Shown in pieces: positions 44,241 through 53,574 of a DNA stretch of 64,000 nt. Origin of the DNA: Brevundimonas vesicularis NBRC 12165 (GTDB taxonomy: Bacteria > Pseudomonadota > Alphaproteobacteria > Caulobacterales > Caulobacteraceae); assembly GCF_001592205.1 (NCBI RefSeq), contig NZ_BCWM01000008.1, positions 1 through 64,000 on the forward strand, written 5' to 3'. The translations under genes were made by a program, and so were the position numbers. The first letter of the stretch is position 1. The number at the start of each line of letters is the position of its first letter. Under the pieces are notes generated by a model. The model did not search any database. It had not been told where the DNA came from and was given only the letters and a program-made list of their open reading frames with translations.

Positions 44241-44897
44241 TCAGAACTTGCGGCTGACGCCCAGAGACACGACCCACGGATCGAGGTTCACGCTGGACTT
44301 CAGGGCGCCGTCGTTGATCTTGGCGTCCGTCTCGAACCAGACCTTCTTTACGTCGACGTTCAGGCTCCAGGGCCCCTGAATGCCGACGTCCGCGCCCGCT
44401 TGAAGCGCGTAGCCGAAACCGTCGTCCAGATCGACGGTGAAGCCGTTCTTGTCCTTGCCGCTGTAGAACAGCATGTAGTTCACGCCCGCGCCGACATAGG
44501 GGCTGAAGCTCCCCTGGCTCAGCGGACGATACTGCAGCGTGACCACCGGCGGCAGAACCCAGGTCTCATGCACGGCCACGTCCGTCGCACCGCCTTGGGC
44601 GCGAATCTCGTGCCGGGTCGTGCCCAGGATCGCCTCGACCGCGAGGTGATCGGTCAGGAAGTAGGTGAAGCCCAGGGTCGGCATGACGCTGTCGCCCACA
44701 TCCACCTTCAGGCCGGTGTCGGCGCCCGCGGCTGTGGTGATGGCGTCATCGGCCTGGGAGAAGACGTCGGTGACGCGCCCGCTCACCAGGAAGTCGCCCT
44801 TCTTCGGCGCCTCCCAGGCAACGGATGTCTGAGCGAGGGCTGGCGCGGCGCATGCGGTGAAGGCGACGGCGGCAAGCAGCAGGGTCTTGGTATTCAT
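44241..44897 (-). CDS. ompW: OmpW-family outer-membrane protein
   Basis: The 218-residue outer-membrane protein has a signal peptide (MNTKTLLLAAVAFTACAAPA, cleavage after ALAQ) and the eight-stranded OmpW barrel pattern: MPTLGFTYFLTDHLAVEAI near 72-90, LPPVVTLQYRP, SPYVGAGVNYMLFYS and DVKKVWFETDAKIN, with terminal aromatic KF. OmpW is a small-molecule pore often induced under low oxygen through FNR. A matching FNR-like site lies 86 bases upstream. Confidence 0.93.
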   Translation of the reverse strand: MNTKTLLLAAVAFTACAAPALAQTSVAWEAPKKGDFLVSGRVTDVFSQADDAITTAAGADTGLKVDVGDSVMPTLGFTYFLTDHLAVEAILGTTRHEIRAQGGATDVAVHETWVLPPVVTLQYRPLSQGSFSPYVGAGVNYMLFYSGKDKNGFTVDLDDGFGYALQAGADVGIQGPWSLNVDVKKVWFETDAKINDGALKSSVNLDPWVVSLGVSRKF

Positions 44898-44982
44898 CTT
44901 CTGATCCCCGACGCCCTGGCCGCCTCGTGCGGCCTTCGTCAGGCGTCTGAGCGGGGTGTGCGCCCCGGTGGACGCCTCGGCC

Positions 44983-44996
44983 TTGATCCAGCGCAA
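44983..44996. promoter_or_regulatory. FNR-like box upstream of ompW
   Basis: TTGATCCAGCGCAA fits TTGAT-N4-ATCAA in 8 of 10 positions, and is between hemN and ompW on the ompW promoter side. Confidence 0.45.
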
Positions 44997-45025
44997 ATCG
45001 TTCAGGGGGTGGACAATCTGTCCAC

Positions 45026-46402
45026 TCACACCACCCGCGCATGCCTTTGCTGAAGAGCCGCCGCATTGGGATCGAAGGCGGCGCAAACCGCCCTGACGAA
45101 CGGACGGCCCAGGTCGGTCACCGCCACCACCGTCCCGTCGATCCGCACCAGACCATCGTCGACGAAGCGCTCCAACAGGGACCAGGCGCCGGCGACGTCC
45201 GACAGGTCCCGACCGCGACGCCGGACGATGGGCGCAAGATCAACAACGAAATCGCACATCAGCCGCTCGATAATCTCGCTCACGAACGCGTCGCCTTCGG
45301 TCAGGGCGACGCCTCGGGCGACCGGCAGGTCGCCGGCCTCGACAGCGCGGCGCCAGTCAAGTTCCTGCGCGTGGTTCTGAACATAGCCCCTGGGCGTGCG
45401 ACTGATCGACGAGGCGCCCAGACCGATCAGCACGTCTGCGGCGTCGGTGGTGTAGCCCTGGAAGTTGCGATGCAGCCGTCCGGCCCGGTCCGCCGCCGCC
45501 AACCCGTCGTGCGGCAGGGCGAAATGATCCAGCCCGATCGCCTGCCACCCCTTGCCGACCAGATAGCGCGCCGCCGCCTGGCTCTGGGCGAAGCGCGCTT
45601 CGGCGTCCGGCAGGTCGGCGTCGTTGATCAGCCGCTGATGCGGCTTCATCCACGGGACATGGGCATAGCCGAACAGGGCGATCCGTTCGGGCTTCAGCGT
45701 CGTGACCTGCCCCAGGGTGGTGATGACGTTCTCGACGGCCTGAAGCGGCAGGCCGTACATCAGATCCAGGTTGAGGGAGGTCACGCCCTGCCCACGCAAG
45801 GCTTCGGCCGCCCAGCGGATGGTCTCGAAACGTTCGGGCCGGTTCACCGCCGCCTGGACACTCGGCGACAGGTCCTGCACCCCCAGACTGGCGCGGCTCA
45901 GGCCGATGCGGCCCGCCGCCTCGACCCATTCCTGCGTCAGGACTTCCGGATCCAACTCGGCGGCGACCTCGAAACAGTCGCCCAAGTCGAACCGTGCGGA
46001 CAGGCCGGCGAACAGTCGCTCCAGATCGTCCGGCGACAGCATGTTCGGGGTGCCGCCGCCCAGATGGATCGAACCGACACGGACCGGCCGGCCGGTCCGG
46101 GCCAGAACCAAATCCGCCTCGCGCAGCAGCAGATCGACATAGCTGGAGATGACGCCGGGCCGGTTCACCGCCCGGGTGTTGCAGCCGCAGTACCAGCACA
46201 GCCGCTTGCAGAACGGCAGATGGAGATACAGCGAGACCGGCTGATCCGAGGACACGCGCCCCAGCCAGTCGGCCCATTCGCCAGGTCCGACGGCGGGCGT
46301 GAACTGGGCCGCCGTCGGATAGGAGGTATAGCGCGGCGCATGGGCGTCATAGCGCGCGATCAGGTCGCGAACGGACAGGCGCGCGGAGCTAGAGAGGGAC
46401 AT
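45026..46402 (-). CDS. hemN: Oxygen-independent coproporphyrinogen III dehydrogenase
   Basis: The 458-residue radical SAM enzyme makes protoporphyrinogen IX without O2. The 4Fe-4S motif CKRLCWYCGC (CxxxCxxC) is near residues 65-74, with the HLPFC context, IHLGGGTPNMLSP near 115-127, and the HemN C-terminal domain. The fourth family Cys after CxxxCxxC is present, supporting HemN rather than HemW. Its ATG lies 14 bases inside the 3' end of cydX, so it may be read with the cyd operon. Confidence 0.95.
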   Translation of the reverse strand: MSLSSSARLSVRDLIARYDAHAPRYTSYPTAAQFTPAVGPGEWADWLGRVSSDQPVSLYLHLPFCKRLCWYCGCNTRAVNRPGVISSYVDLLLREADLVLARTGRPVRVGSIHLGGGTPNMLSPDDLERLFAGLSARFDLGDCFEVAAELDPEVLTQEWVEAAGRIGLSRASLGVQDLSPSVQAAVNRPERFETIRWAAEALRGQGVTSLNLDLMYGLPLQAVENVITTLGQVTTLKPERIALFGYAHVPWMKPHQRLINDADLPDAEARFAQSQAAARYLVGKGWQAIGLDHFALPHDGLAAADRAGRLHRNFQGYTTDAADVLIGLGASSISRTPRGYVQNHAQELDWRRAVEAGDLPVARGVALTEGDAFVSEIIERLMCDFVVDLAPIVRRRGRDLSDVAGAWSLLERFVDDGLVRIDGTVVAVTDLGRPFVRAVCAAFDPNAAALQQRHARVV

Positions 46403-46538
46403 CGCCCTCTTTCGATGCGTCGGGCGTGGACAGGCCGGCGTCGCCTTCGTCAAACAGATGGAACTCGTGCCACAGGCCGTTCAGCACGCCGAACCCGACG
46501 GCCAGGCCAAGCCCCAGGATCCAGGAAAAATACCACAT
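46389..46538 (-). CDS. cydX: Cytochrome bd small subunit CydX
   Basis: This 49-residue protein begins MWYFSWILGLGLAVGFGVLN, the conserved CydX/YbgT start, with a single membrane helix and a polar tail ending KEGDVPL. CydX stabilises haems in cytochrome bd. It starts 20 bases after the cydB stop, with AGGAGC 6 bases upstream of the ATG, and its 3' end overlaps the hemN start. It was too short for ordinary gene calling but the family match is clear. Confidence 0.92.
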   Translation of the reverse strand: MWYFSWILGLGLAVGFGVLNGLWHEFHLFDEGDAGLSTPDASKEGDVPL

Positions 46539-46557
46539 GGTTCTGCGCTCCTAAGGG

Positions 46558-47706
46558 TCAGTACAGATCGGGATTGGTCTTGAGGGCGGCGGTCGACGTC
46601 CGGCCCCACAGCACGCGATAGACCCAGGCGGTGTAGAGCAGCACCAAGGGCAGGAAGATCAGCGTGCAGATCAGCATGATGAACAGGGTCAGATGGCTGG
46701 ATGAGGCGTTCCACACCGTCAGGCTGGACTGCGGATTGACCGAGCTGGGCAGGATGAACGGGAACATCGAAAGGCCGACGGTGGAGATGATGCCCACGGT
46801 GGACAGGGAAGATCCGCCGAAAGCCAGCGGCGCGGACCTCCGCCACATCCCGACCAGGCCGACCAGCGCACCCAGGAAGCCCAAGGCCGGTGCGATCAGC
46901 ATCCACGGATAGCGGCCGTAGTTGTCCAGCCAGGCGCCGGGCGCGGCCTGGACCGTCGTGCGCAGCGGATTGGAGAAGCCGTTGACGTCCAGCGCGCCGG
47001 TGATCCGGTAGCCCAGGCCGCCGTAGGCGACATACAGTCCGCCGACCGCAAACAGGATCAGGGCCAGAACAGCGGCGACCGTGCCGAACAGACGCGCCCG
47101 CTCCATCACCGGGCCGGCCTCGGCCTTGACCGACAGCCAGGCCGCTCCGTGCAGCACCAGCATGGCCACCGACAACAGGCCGGCGATGAGGCTGAAGGGG
47201 GTGAACAGGCCGAATAGCGTACCGTCGTAGAAGGACCGCAGGTCGCCATCCAGATGGAAGGGCGCGCCCAGCAAGACATTGCCCACCGCGACGCCGAACA
47301 CCAGGGCCGGAACGAAGCCGCCGATGAATAGGCACCAGTCCCAGAACGACCGCCACTTGGGCGACGCCCGCTTGGAGCGATATTTGAACGACACCGGCCG
47401 CAGGATCAGCGCGGACAGCACCAGGAACATGGCCAGGTAGAAGCCCGAGAAGCTGACGGCGTAGACGAAGGGCCAGGCGGCGAAGATGGCGCCTCCGCCC
47501 AGGATGAACCACACCTGGTTGCCTTCCCAGGTGGCGCCGACGGTGTTGATCACCATGCGGCGTTCCTCATCCGTCTTGGCGACGAACGGCAGAAGGGCGC
47601 CGACGCCCAGGTCGAAGCCGTCGGTCAGGGCGAAGGCGATCAGAAGCACGCCCAGCAGCCCCCACCAGATCAGGCGAAGCGTGGCGAAGTCGAGGGGAAG
47701 ATCCAT
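46558..47706 (-). CDS. cydB: Cytochrome bd ubiquinol oxidase subunit II
   Basis: The 382-residue subunit has nine predicted helices and the family start MDLPLDFATLRLIWWGLLGV, with ALTDGFDLGVGALLPF near residue 27, NQVWFILGGGAIFAAWP near 58, and FGGSSLSTVGIISTVGLSMFPF. With CydA it forms the high-affinity oxidase. It lies 24 bases after cydA. Confidence 0.95.
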   Translation of the reverse strand: MDLPLDFATLRLIWWGLLGVLLIAFALTDGFDLGVGALLPFVAKTDEERRMVINTVGATWEGNQVWFILGGGAIFAAWPFVYAVSFSGFYLAMFLVLSALILRPVSFKYRSKRASPKWRSFWDWCLFIGGFVPALVFGVAVGNVLLGAPFHLDGDLRSFYDGTLFGLFTPFSLIAGLLSVAMLVLHGAAWLSVKAEAGPVMERARLFGTVAAVLALILFAVGGLYVAYGGLGYRITGALDVNGFSNPLRTTVQAAPGAWLDNYGRYPWMLIAPALGFLGALVGLVGMWRRSAPLAFGGSSLSTVGIISTVGLSMFPFILPSSVNPQSSLTVWNASSSHLTLFIMLICTLIFLPLVLLYTAWVYRVLWGRTSTAALKTNPDLY

Positions 47707-47730
47707 TGTCGGATGTCCTAAGGTCTTGGG

Positions 47731-49314
47731 TCAGGCCACGGCGGGCGCAGGAACGCGCTCGGCCGGCGCTTCGGGGCTGGGTTCGCCGAACGTCTCCTGT
47801 TCGTGGAACGGCCCCTTCTTGATGGCGAAGAGCATCAGCCGCACCTCGACCACCGCCAGCGCGCCATACAGCAGGGTGAAGCCGACGATCGTGGCCCACA
47901 GCTGCGGCACGGTCAGGGACGAGGCGCCCAGGAAGGTGGGCAGCACGCCCTCCACGGCCCACGGCTGGCGGCCGAACTCGGCCAGGATCCACCCGAACTC
48001 GATGGCGATCCACGGCAGCGGGATGGCCAGGACGGCTAACCGCAGGAACCACTTCGTATGATGCTTGCGCAGGGTGCAGAGCACGAAGGCCGTGCCGAAC
48101 AGGGCGATCATGAACATCCCGATGCCCGCCATGATGCGGAAGCTCCAGAACAGGGCCGGGACGTTCGGCACCGTCTCCCATGCGGTCTGCTGGATCAGCG
48201 CCGGCGTGGCCTGGCGGGGATCGGCGACGTGGCGCTTCAGCAGCAGGCCATAGCCCAGGTCGCGGCGGTGGGTCTCGAACACGCCGCGTGCGACGGGATC
48301 GGCCGGGTCAGCCTTGACCTTCTCCAGCGCGTCATAGGCGATGACGCCGGATTCGATGCGATCCTCGGCCGTGGCGACCAGTTCGAAGATGCCTTCGACG
48401 GGCTTGTCGATGGTGCGGGTCGCGATCAGCCCCATGATCCACGGCACGTGAACGCCGAAATGGGTCTCGCGGTCCTTCATCGAAGGAACGCCGATCAGCG
48501 TCAGACCGGCGGGCGCAGGCTCGGTGTGCCACATGGCCTCCAGAGCGGCGAGCTTCATCTTCTGGTTATCGGTCAGATTATAGCCGGACTGGTCGCCCAG
48601 CACGACGGCCGACAGCGACGCCGCCAGACCGAACGCCGAGGCCACGGTCATCGACCGCTTGGCGAAGCCGACGTGCTTGCCACGCAGCAGATAGAAGGCC
48701 GAGACGCCCAGAACGAAGACCGAGGCGCAGACATAGCCGGCCGAAACGGTGTGGACGAACTTGGCCTGGGCTACCGGGTTGAACGCCACGGCCATGAAGT
48801 CCGTGACCTCCATCCGCATCGTGTCGGGATTGAAGGCGGCGCCGACCGGGTTCTGCATCCAGCCGTTGGCGATCAGGATCCACAGGGCCGACAGATTGGT
48901 GCCCAGCGCGACCATGAAGGTGACGAACAGGTGAGCGTGCGGCTTCAGCTTGTCCCAGCCGAAGAACATCAGGCCGACAAAGGTCGCCTCCAGGAAGAAG
49001 GCCATCAGCCCTTCGATGGCCAGCGGCGCGCCGAAGATGTCGCCGACATAGTGGCTGTAATAGCTCCAGTTCATGCCGAACTGGAACTCCATAGTGATGC
49101 CGGTCGCGACGCCCAGTACGAAATTGATGCCGAAGCAGACGCCCCAGAACCGGGTGATCGTCCGCCAGATGGGCCGGCGGGTCATCACATAGATCGACTC
49201 CATGATGACCAGCATGAACGACAGCCCCAGCGTCAGGGGCACGAACAGGAAGTGGTAAAGGGCCGTCAGCGCAAACTGCAGCCGGGACAGGTCGACGACC
49301 GCGAGGTCGATCAT
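47731..49314 (-). CDS. cydA: Cytochrome bd ubiquinol oxidase subunit I
   Basis: The 527-residue subunit holds haems b558, b595 and d. Start MIDLAVVDLSRLQFALTALY with His haem ligands in the first helices (ALYHFLFVPLTLG), the quinol Q-loop around 240-330, and the EFGRQPWAVEG motif near 440 that marks the bd family. GGAGC lies 5 bases upstream of ATG 49314. A perfect FNR box is 73 bases further upstream, so it should be induced at low oxygen. Confidence 0.96.
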   Translation of the reverse strand: MIDLAVVDLSRLQFALTALYHFLFVPLTLGLSFMLVIMESIYVMTRRPIWRTITRFWGVCFGINFVLGVATGITMEFQFGMNWSYYSHYVGDIFGAPLAIEGLMAFFLEATFVGLMFFGWDKLKPHAHLFVTFMVALGTNLSALWILIANGWMQNPVGAAFNPDTMRMEVTDFMAVAFNPVAQAKFVHTVSAGYVCASVFVLGVSAFYLLRGKHVGFAKRSMTVASAFGLAASLSAVVLGDQSGYNLTDNQKMKLAALEAMWHTEPAPAGLTLIGVPSMKDRETHFGVHVPWIMGLIATRTIDKPVEGIFELVATAEDRIESGVIAYDALEKVKADPADPVARGVFETHRRDLGYGLLLKRHVADPRQATPALIQQTAWETVPNVPALFWSFRIMAGIGMFMIALFGTAFVLCTLRKHHTKWFLRLAVLAIPLPWIAIEFGWILAEFGRQPWAVEGVLPTFLGASSLTVPQLWATIVGFTLLYGALAVVEVRLMLFAIKKGPFHEQETFGEPSPEAPAERVPAPAVA

Positions 49315-49386
49315 GGCGTTGCTCCGAGGAATCGGTCTGCTGGACCGACGTTTCGTCGGCCGTAGGCGGTACGCGGGACGCCCGCC

Positions 49387-49400
49387 TTGATCTCGATCAA
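49387..49400. promoter_or_regulatory. FNR box between cydAB and cydDC
   Basis: TTGATCTCGATCAA is a perfect FNR/FixK dyad (TTGAT-N4-ATCAA). It is 73 bases from the cydA ATG and 107 bases from the cydD ATG, so it can serve both divergent operons. The gene for an FNR-type regulator is 3.3 kb away. Confidence 0.85.
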
Positions 49401-49507
49401 AGCGGCGGCGAACGCCCAGCCCTATTGGACGCTTGGTCCTTGGACATTTCGTCCAACGACGTTTCGCCCAGTGGCGCGCGGCCTGCGCCGAGCGCTGGAG
49501 TCGCCTG

Positions 49508-51112
49508 ATGAGCGCCGTGCCAATCGCCCCTGTCTCTGCGGCCGCCTGGCTGAAGCAGATCAGTCGTCCGTGGAGGCGGCTGACCCTGCTGACCGGCGTG
49601 CTGACCCTTGCGGACGTCGCGCCAGCGATCGGCTTCGCGACGGGGCTGGCTTTGACGATTTCCAGCCTGACCGTATCGCCGGCCGCCGCCGCGCCGTGGC
49701 TGGCCCTGGCTGTGTTCAGTCTGATCGCGCGCGGCCTGATCGGCCAGGCCGCCGTGATCGTCGGCGCGAAGATGGGTCGGGCGGTAAAGACCGACGTCCG
49801 AGGCCGCCTGCTGTCAGACCTGTTCGGGCGAGGACGGCGATCCAACGCGCAGATGACGGCCTTGGTCGAAGGGGTCGGCGCGCTGGACAGCTACTATTCG
49901 CGGTTTGCGCCCTTGCGCCTCGCCGCAGGCGTTTCGCCGCTGCTGATCATCGCCGCCGCCGCGATCGCCAGCCCGGTGTCGGCGGGCATCCTGTTGTTCA
50001 CCCTGTTCCCGTTCATCGTCGGCATGGCCCTGGCGGGCACGGCTGCGGCGGGCGAAAGCCGTCGTCAGTTTCAGGCGCTTGAGCGGCTGTCTGGCCTGTT
50101 CATCGACCGTATCCGCACCCTGCCCGCCATTCTCGCCTTCGACGCCGTGGGCCGCACGACGGTGCAGATCGCCCAGGCGTCGGACGAGCTGGAGCGCCGC
50201 ACCGCCCGCGTCATGCGCTTCGCCTTCCTGTCATCGGGCGTGCTGGAGTTCTTCTCGGCCTTGTCGGTCGCGCTGATCGCCGTCTATTGCGGCTTCAACC
50301 TGTTGCGGCTGCTGCCCTTCCCCGTTCCCGAGACGCTGGACCTGTCGCGCGCTTTCTTCGTGCTGGCCCTGGCGCCCGAAGTTTATGCGCCGCTGCGCCG
50401 CCTTGCCGCCGCCTATCATGATCGCCAAGCCGCCGAGGCCGCGGCTCCATCCCTGATCACGCCACACCCGCGCCCGGCCCAGCGCGCGCTTATCGGCGAC
50501 CTGGCGCCCGCCATCCATTTCCGCGATGTCGCCATCGCTTATGAAGGCTCAGCGCCGGTCATCGACGGGTTCGACCTCGACATCGCGCCGGGGCAGATCG
50601 TGGCCCTGATGGGCGCCAGCGGCGTGGGCAAGTCCAGTCTTCTGCATTTGCTGCTCGGCCTTGCACCCTTGACGCGCGGCGAGGTCGAGGTGGGCGGCGC
50701 GCGGCTCAGCCAGTGCGGCGACATCGCCGGACGGGTCGCCTGGGCCAGCCAGCACCCGATCGTGACGCCTGGAACCCTGGCCGAGAACATCGCCCTGGCG
50801 GATCGCACCGCCTGCCCCGGCCGCATCGCCCTGGCCGCGCGCACGGCGGGCCTGTCCGGCGATCTGGATCGCCCCATCGACGAGCGCGGCGGCGGCCTGT
50901 CGGGCGGCGAACGCCGTCGCCTGGGCCTGGCCCGCGCCATCCTGAAGCGGGCGCCGCTTCTCGTGCTGGACGAGCCGACCGCGAATCTGGATCCGGCCTC
51001 GGAACGCGCCATGCTCGACGTCATTCGTCAGGCCGCGCGCGGCCGCACCACCCTGATCGCCACCCACTCCCCAGCCGTCGCTGCCCTGGCCGACCGCGTG
51101 GTGACGTTATGA
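49508..51112 (+). CDS. cydD: ABC exporter subunit CydD (thiol exporter, cytochrome bd assembly)
   Basis: The 534-residue half-transporter has six predicted helices (residues 30-310) and an ABC ATPase. Walker A is GASGVGKSS near 371, the signature is LSGGERRRLGLARA, and Walker B LLVLDEPTANLD. With CydC it exports glutathione or cysteine, or acts on haem redox state, and is needed to mature cytochrome bd. ATG 49508 was preferred; ATGA overlaps cydC. Confidence 0.93.
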   Translation: MSAVPIAPVSAAAWLKQISRPWRRLTLLTGVLTLADVAPAIGFATGLALTISSLTVSPAAAAPWLALAVFSLIARGLIGQAAVIVGAKMGRAVKTDVRGRLLSDLFGRGRRSNAQMTALVEGVGALDSYYSRFAPLRLAAGVSPLLIIAAAAIASPVSAGILLFTLFPFIVGMALAGTAAAGESRRQFQALERLSGLFIDRIRTLPAILAFDAVGRTTVQIAQASDELERRTARVMRFAFLSSGVLEFFSALSVALIAVYCGFNLLRLLPFPVPETLDLSRAFFVLALAPEVYAPLRRLAAAYHDRQAAEAAAPSLITPHPRPAQRALIGDLAPAIHFRDVAIAYEGSAPVIDGFDLDIAPGQIVALMGASGVGKSSLLHLLLGLAPLTRGEVEVGGARLSQCGDIAGRVAWASQHPIVTPGTLAENIALADRTACPGRIALAARTAGLSGDLDRPIDERGGGLSGGERRRLGLARAILKRAPLLVLDEPTANLDPASERAMLDVIRQAARGRTTLIATHSPAVAALADRVVTL

Positions 51113-52755
51113 GAGTCCCATCGCGCATCGCCGGCCTGATCGCCGCGCAGATTCAGGCCCAGCGCGCCCGGCTTCGGCTCGCCGCGGCCGGCGGCGCTGT
51201 CGTCTCGGTGGCGGCCGTCTGTTTGTTGGGCCTGTCGGGCTGGTTCATCACGGGCGCGGCCTTCGCGGGCCTGGCGGGCGCGGCGGCCGCCCAGAGCTTC
51301 AACTACATGATGCCCAGCGCCATCATCCGCCTGCTGGCCATCGTCCGCACCGGCGGGCGCTATGTTGAGCGCGTCGCGGGCCATGAGGCTGCCCTGAAGG
51401 CGCTCGCCCGCCTGCGCCCTCAACTGTTCGACGCCATCGCCACAGGCCCGGCCGAGCGCGCTCTGAACCTGTCGTCCGGCGAGGTCTCGGCCCGGCTGGT
51501 TCAGGACGTGGACGCGGTTCAGACCCTGTTCGTGCGGCGCTCGGCGCTCTGGAGCTTGGGCGCCGGCGCCGTTTCCGCCGTTCTGCTGGCCGGCCTCGCC
51601 TCCCCCTGGGCCGGCGCGGCCCTGTTCGTCGTGATGATTGCAGCCGTCCTGGGCGGCGTCCTTATCGCCCGCCGCCTCGCCGATCCCGCCGGCCGAGCGG
51701 TGCAGACCGGCGCAGGCGCGCTGAAGCATCGCCTCGCCGCCCTGGAGGCCGCCGCGCCCGAGTTGAAGGCCTACGGTCTTGACGACTGGGCGTGCGCGCA
51801 GGTCGCGCAGGTCGCCGCCGATCACGACACGGCGCAGATCGCCCTGACCCGATCGGGCGGCTGGACGGCCGTGTGGCAGGCGGCGGCCAGCGCCCTCGCG
51901 GTCGGCGTTGTCATTCCCGCCGCATTCCCAGCCGATCTGCCTCTGATCGCGCTGGCAGCCCTCGCGGCGGTCATGGGCGTCGAATCCGCCGGAGGACTGG
52001 TCGTCGCCCTGCACCAGAACGGCTCCGCCGCCCAGGCCCTGTCTCGCCTCGACGCCGCCATGCCCACGGCGTCCTCCCGTCACGGTCGACCGCTCAGCGG
52101 TGCGGTGCTCGGTCTCGCAAACCTTGGCGCCGAGCTGGCGCCGCCCTACCGCCTCGGCATCTTCGGTCCCTCCGGCGCTGGCAAGACGACGCTGATCGAA
52201 CGCCTGATCGGGTTGCGAACGCCCCAGACCGGCGAGATGCGGCTCGGTGGATTGGACGCCGTTGTCATCGCGCCGGGGGATCGGCGCCAGCTGTTCGCCT
52301 ATGCGGCCCAGGACGTCCGTCTGCTGAACGGATCCGTGCGCGAGAACCTGTTGATTGCAGGACCTGCCGACGATGCGGCCCTGTGGGCGGCGCTGGACGA
52401 CGCCGCGCTGGGCGACCGAATTCGCGCCGAATCGCTGGGCCTGGACACCCCCGTCGGACCGAACGGCGAGCGGCTATCCGGCGGAGAACGACGGCGTCTT
52501 GGCCTGGCGCGCGCCTATCTGCGCGATGCGCCCTGGCTGGTGCTGGACGAACCGACGGAAGGCTTGGACGCCGCGACGGAGGCCCAGGTCCTGGACCGCC
52601 TTCAGAACCGCCTGGCCGCGCGGGGGCAAGGCCTGATCTTGGTCAGCCACCGGGCGTCGCCGATGGCGCTCTGCAACCGCTCCATCCGGGTCGAAGGGTT
52701 GGACAGCGACGGACATCTTCGTCTGACCTGCCCTCGGGATGACTTGGCCGCCTAG
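51109..52755 (+). CDS. cydC: ABC exporter subunit CydC
   Basis: The 548-residue partner of CydD starts MRVPSRIAGLIAAQIQ and has six helices, a Walker A GPSGAGKTT near 350, ABC signature LSGGERRRLGLARA near 460 and Walker B WLVLDEPTEGLD. Its start overlaps cydD as ATGA. The TAG stop meets the convergent fnr gene in a shared 4-base overlap. Confidence 0.93.
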   Translation: MRVPSRIAGLIAAQIQAQRARLRLAAAGGAVVSVAAVCLLGLSGWFITGAAFAGLAGAAAAQSFNYMMPSAIIRLLAIVRTGGRYVERVAGHEAALKALARLRPQLFDAIATGPAERALNLSSGEVSARLVQDVDAVQTLFVRRSALWSLGAGAVSAVLLAGLASPWAGAALFVVMIAAVLGGVLIARRLADPAGRAVQTGAGALKHRLAALEAAAPELKAYGLDDWACAQVAQVAADHDTAQIALTRSGGWTAVWQAAASALAVGVVIPAAFPADLPLIALAALAAVMGVESAGGLVVALHQNGSAAQALSRLDAAMPTASSRHGRPLSGAVLGLANLGAELAPPYRLGIFGPSGAGKTTLIERLIGLRTPQTGEMRLGGLDAVVIAPGDRRQLFAYAAQDVRLLNGSVRENLLIAGPADDAALWAALDDAALGDRIRAESLGLDTPVGPNGERLSGGERRRLGLARAYLRDAPWLVLDEPTEGLDAATEAQVLDRLQNRLAARGQGLILVSHRASPMALCNRSIRVEGLDSDGHLRLTCPRDDLAA

Positions 52756-53489
52756 GATGCGCCGTTCGCCATGTCTTTCAGGCGGTCAGGGCGCTCGATC
52801 CGCAAGTCGTGCAGAGAGACGGCATGGATGACGCCGCTGGTCTTCAACTTGGTCAGCTCGCGACTGACGGTCTCGATCGTCAGTCCGAGATAGTCCGCGA
52901 TCTCGGATCGGGTCATCGGCAGTCGCACAGCGTTATCGCCGGAGGGCCGCAGGGGATCGCGCGAAAGCATCGTCACCAGAAAGCTGGCGAGGCGTTCACG
53001 CGCGGTCTTGCGACCAAGCAGCAGCATCTGATCCTGCGCCGCCGTCAGCTCATGCATCGCCCGGCTCAGCAAGGCCGCTTCCAGACTGGGCCGCTCTCGC
53101 GCCAACGCGCGATACTCAGAGGCGCGGAACCGACACACGGTTGTGTCCTCGATCGCCTCCGCAGAGAAGGCGTAGGTTTCCCCCGCCGTCAGTCCGACAA
53201 AATCGCCTGCGAACAGGAAGCCGGTGATCTGGCGGCGACCATCGGGCAGAAGCTTGTAGACTCGGACTGCGCCCGAGGTGATGTTGAAGACGCTGGCGGC
53301 GGGTTCATCTTCGCGCGCCATGACGTCGCCCGCCGCCAAAACGATCCGCTCGGCGATGGCGTCCAACCGCACGAGGTCATCGCCGGGAAGGCTGGCGCAG
53401 ACGCTGAAGGCGCGCGCGCCGCAGCCCACGCAGATGGAGTTCTCCAGTCTGTTGTCGCAGGCGGCGGTCAGGGCGCGCAGTTCAAGCAT
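52752..53489 (-). CDS. FNR-type oxygen-sensing regulator
   Basis: The 245-residue CRP/FNR regulator has N-terminal CVGCGARAFSVC (Cys20, Cys23, Cys31; C-x2-C-x7-C), the spacing of alphaproteobacterial FnrN/FnrL, plus a further Cys in TTVCRF near 118 for a [4Fe-4S] cluster. The cyclic-nucleotide-binding-like barrel is followed by a C-terminal HTH (MTRSEIADYLGLTIETVSRELT) with the E-x-x-S-R reading residues of FNR proteins, which bind TTGAT-N4-ATCAA. It should activate cydA, cydDC and perhaps ompW in this window. Confidence 0.92.
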   Translation of the reverse strand: MLELRALTAACDNRLENSICVGCGARAFSVCASLPGDDLVRLDAIAERIVLAAGDVMAREDEPAASVFNITSGAVRVYKLLPDGRRQITGFLFAGDFVGLTAGETYAFSAEAIEDTTVCRFRASEYRALARERPSLEAALLSRAMHELTAAQDQMLLLGRKTARERLASFLVTMLSRDPLRPSGDNAVRLPMTRSEIADYLGLTIETVSRELTKLKTSGVIHAVSLHDLRIERPDRLKDMANGAS

Positions 53490-53574
53490 TCAGCCTCCAT
53501 GATCCAGCCATGACTAAGCCCATCGCAAGCTCACCACAATCGCCACTGGCCGGCAGATCGCCTGAATCGAATGG

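Noticed and set aside
45041..46621. 526-codon open frame on the plus strand over hemN
   Set aside because: Antisense shadow of hemN and cydX created by high GC; the minus-strand products have clear family motifs.
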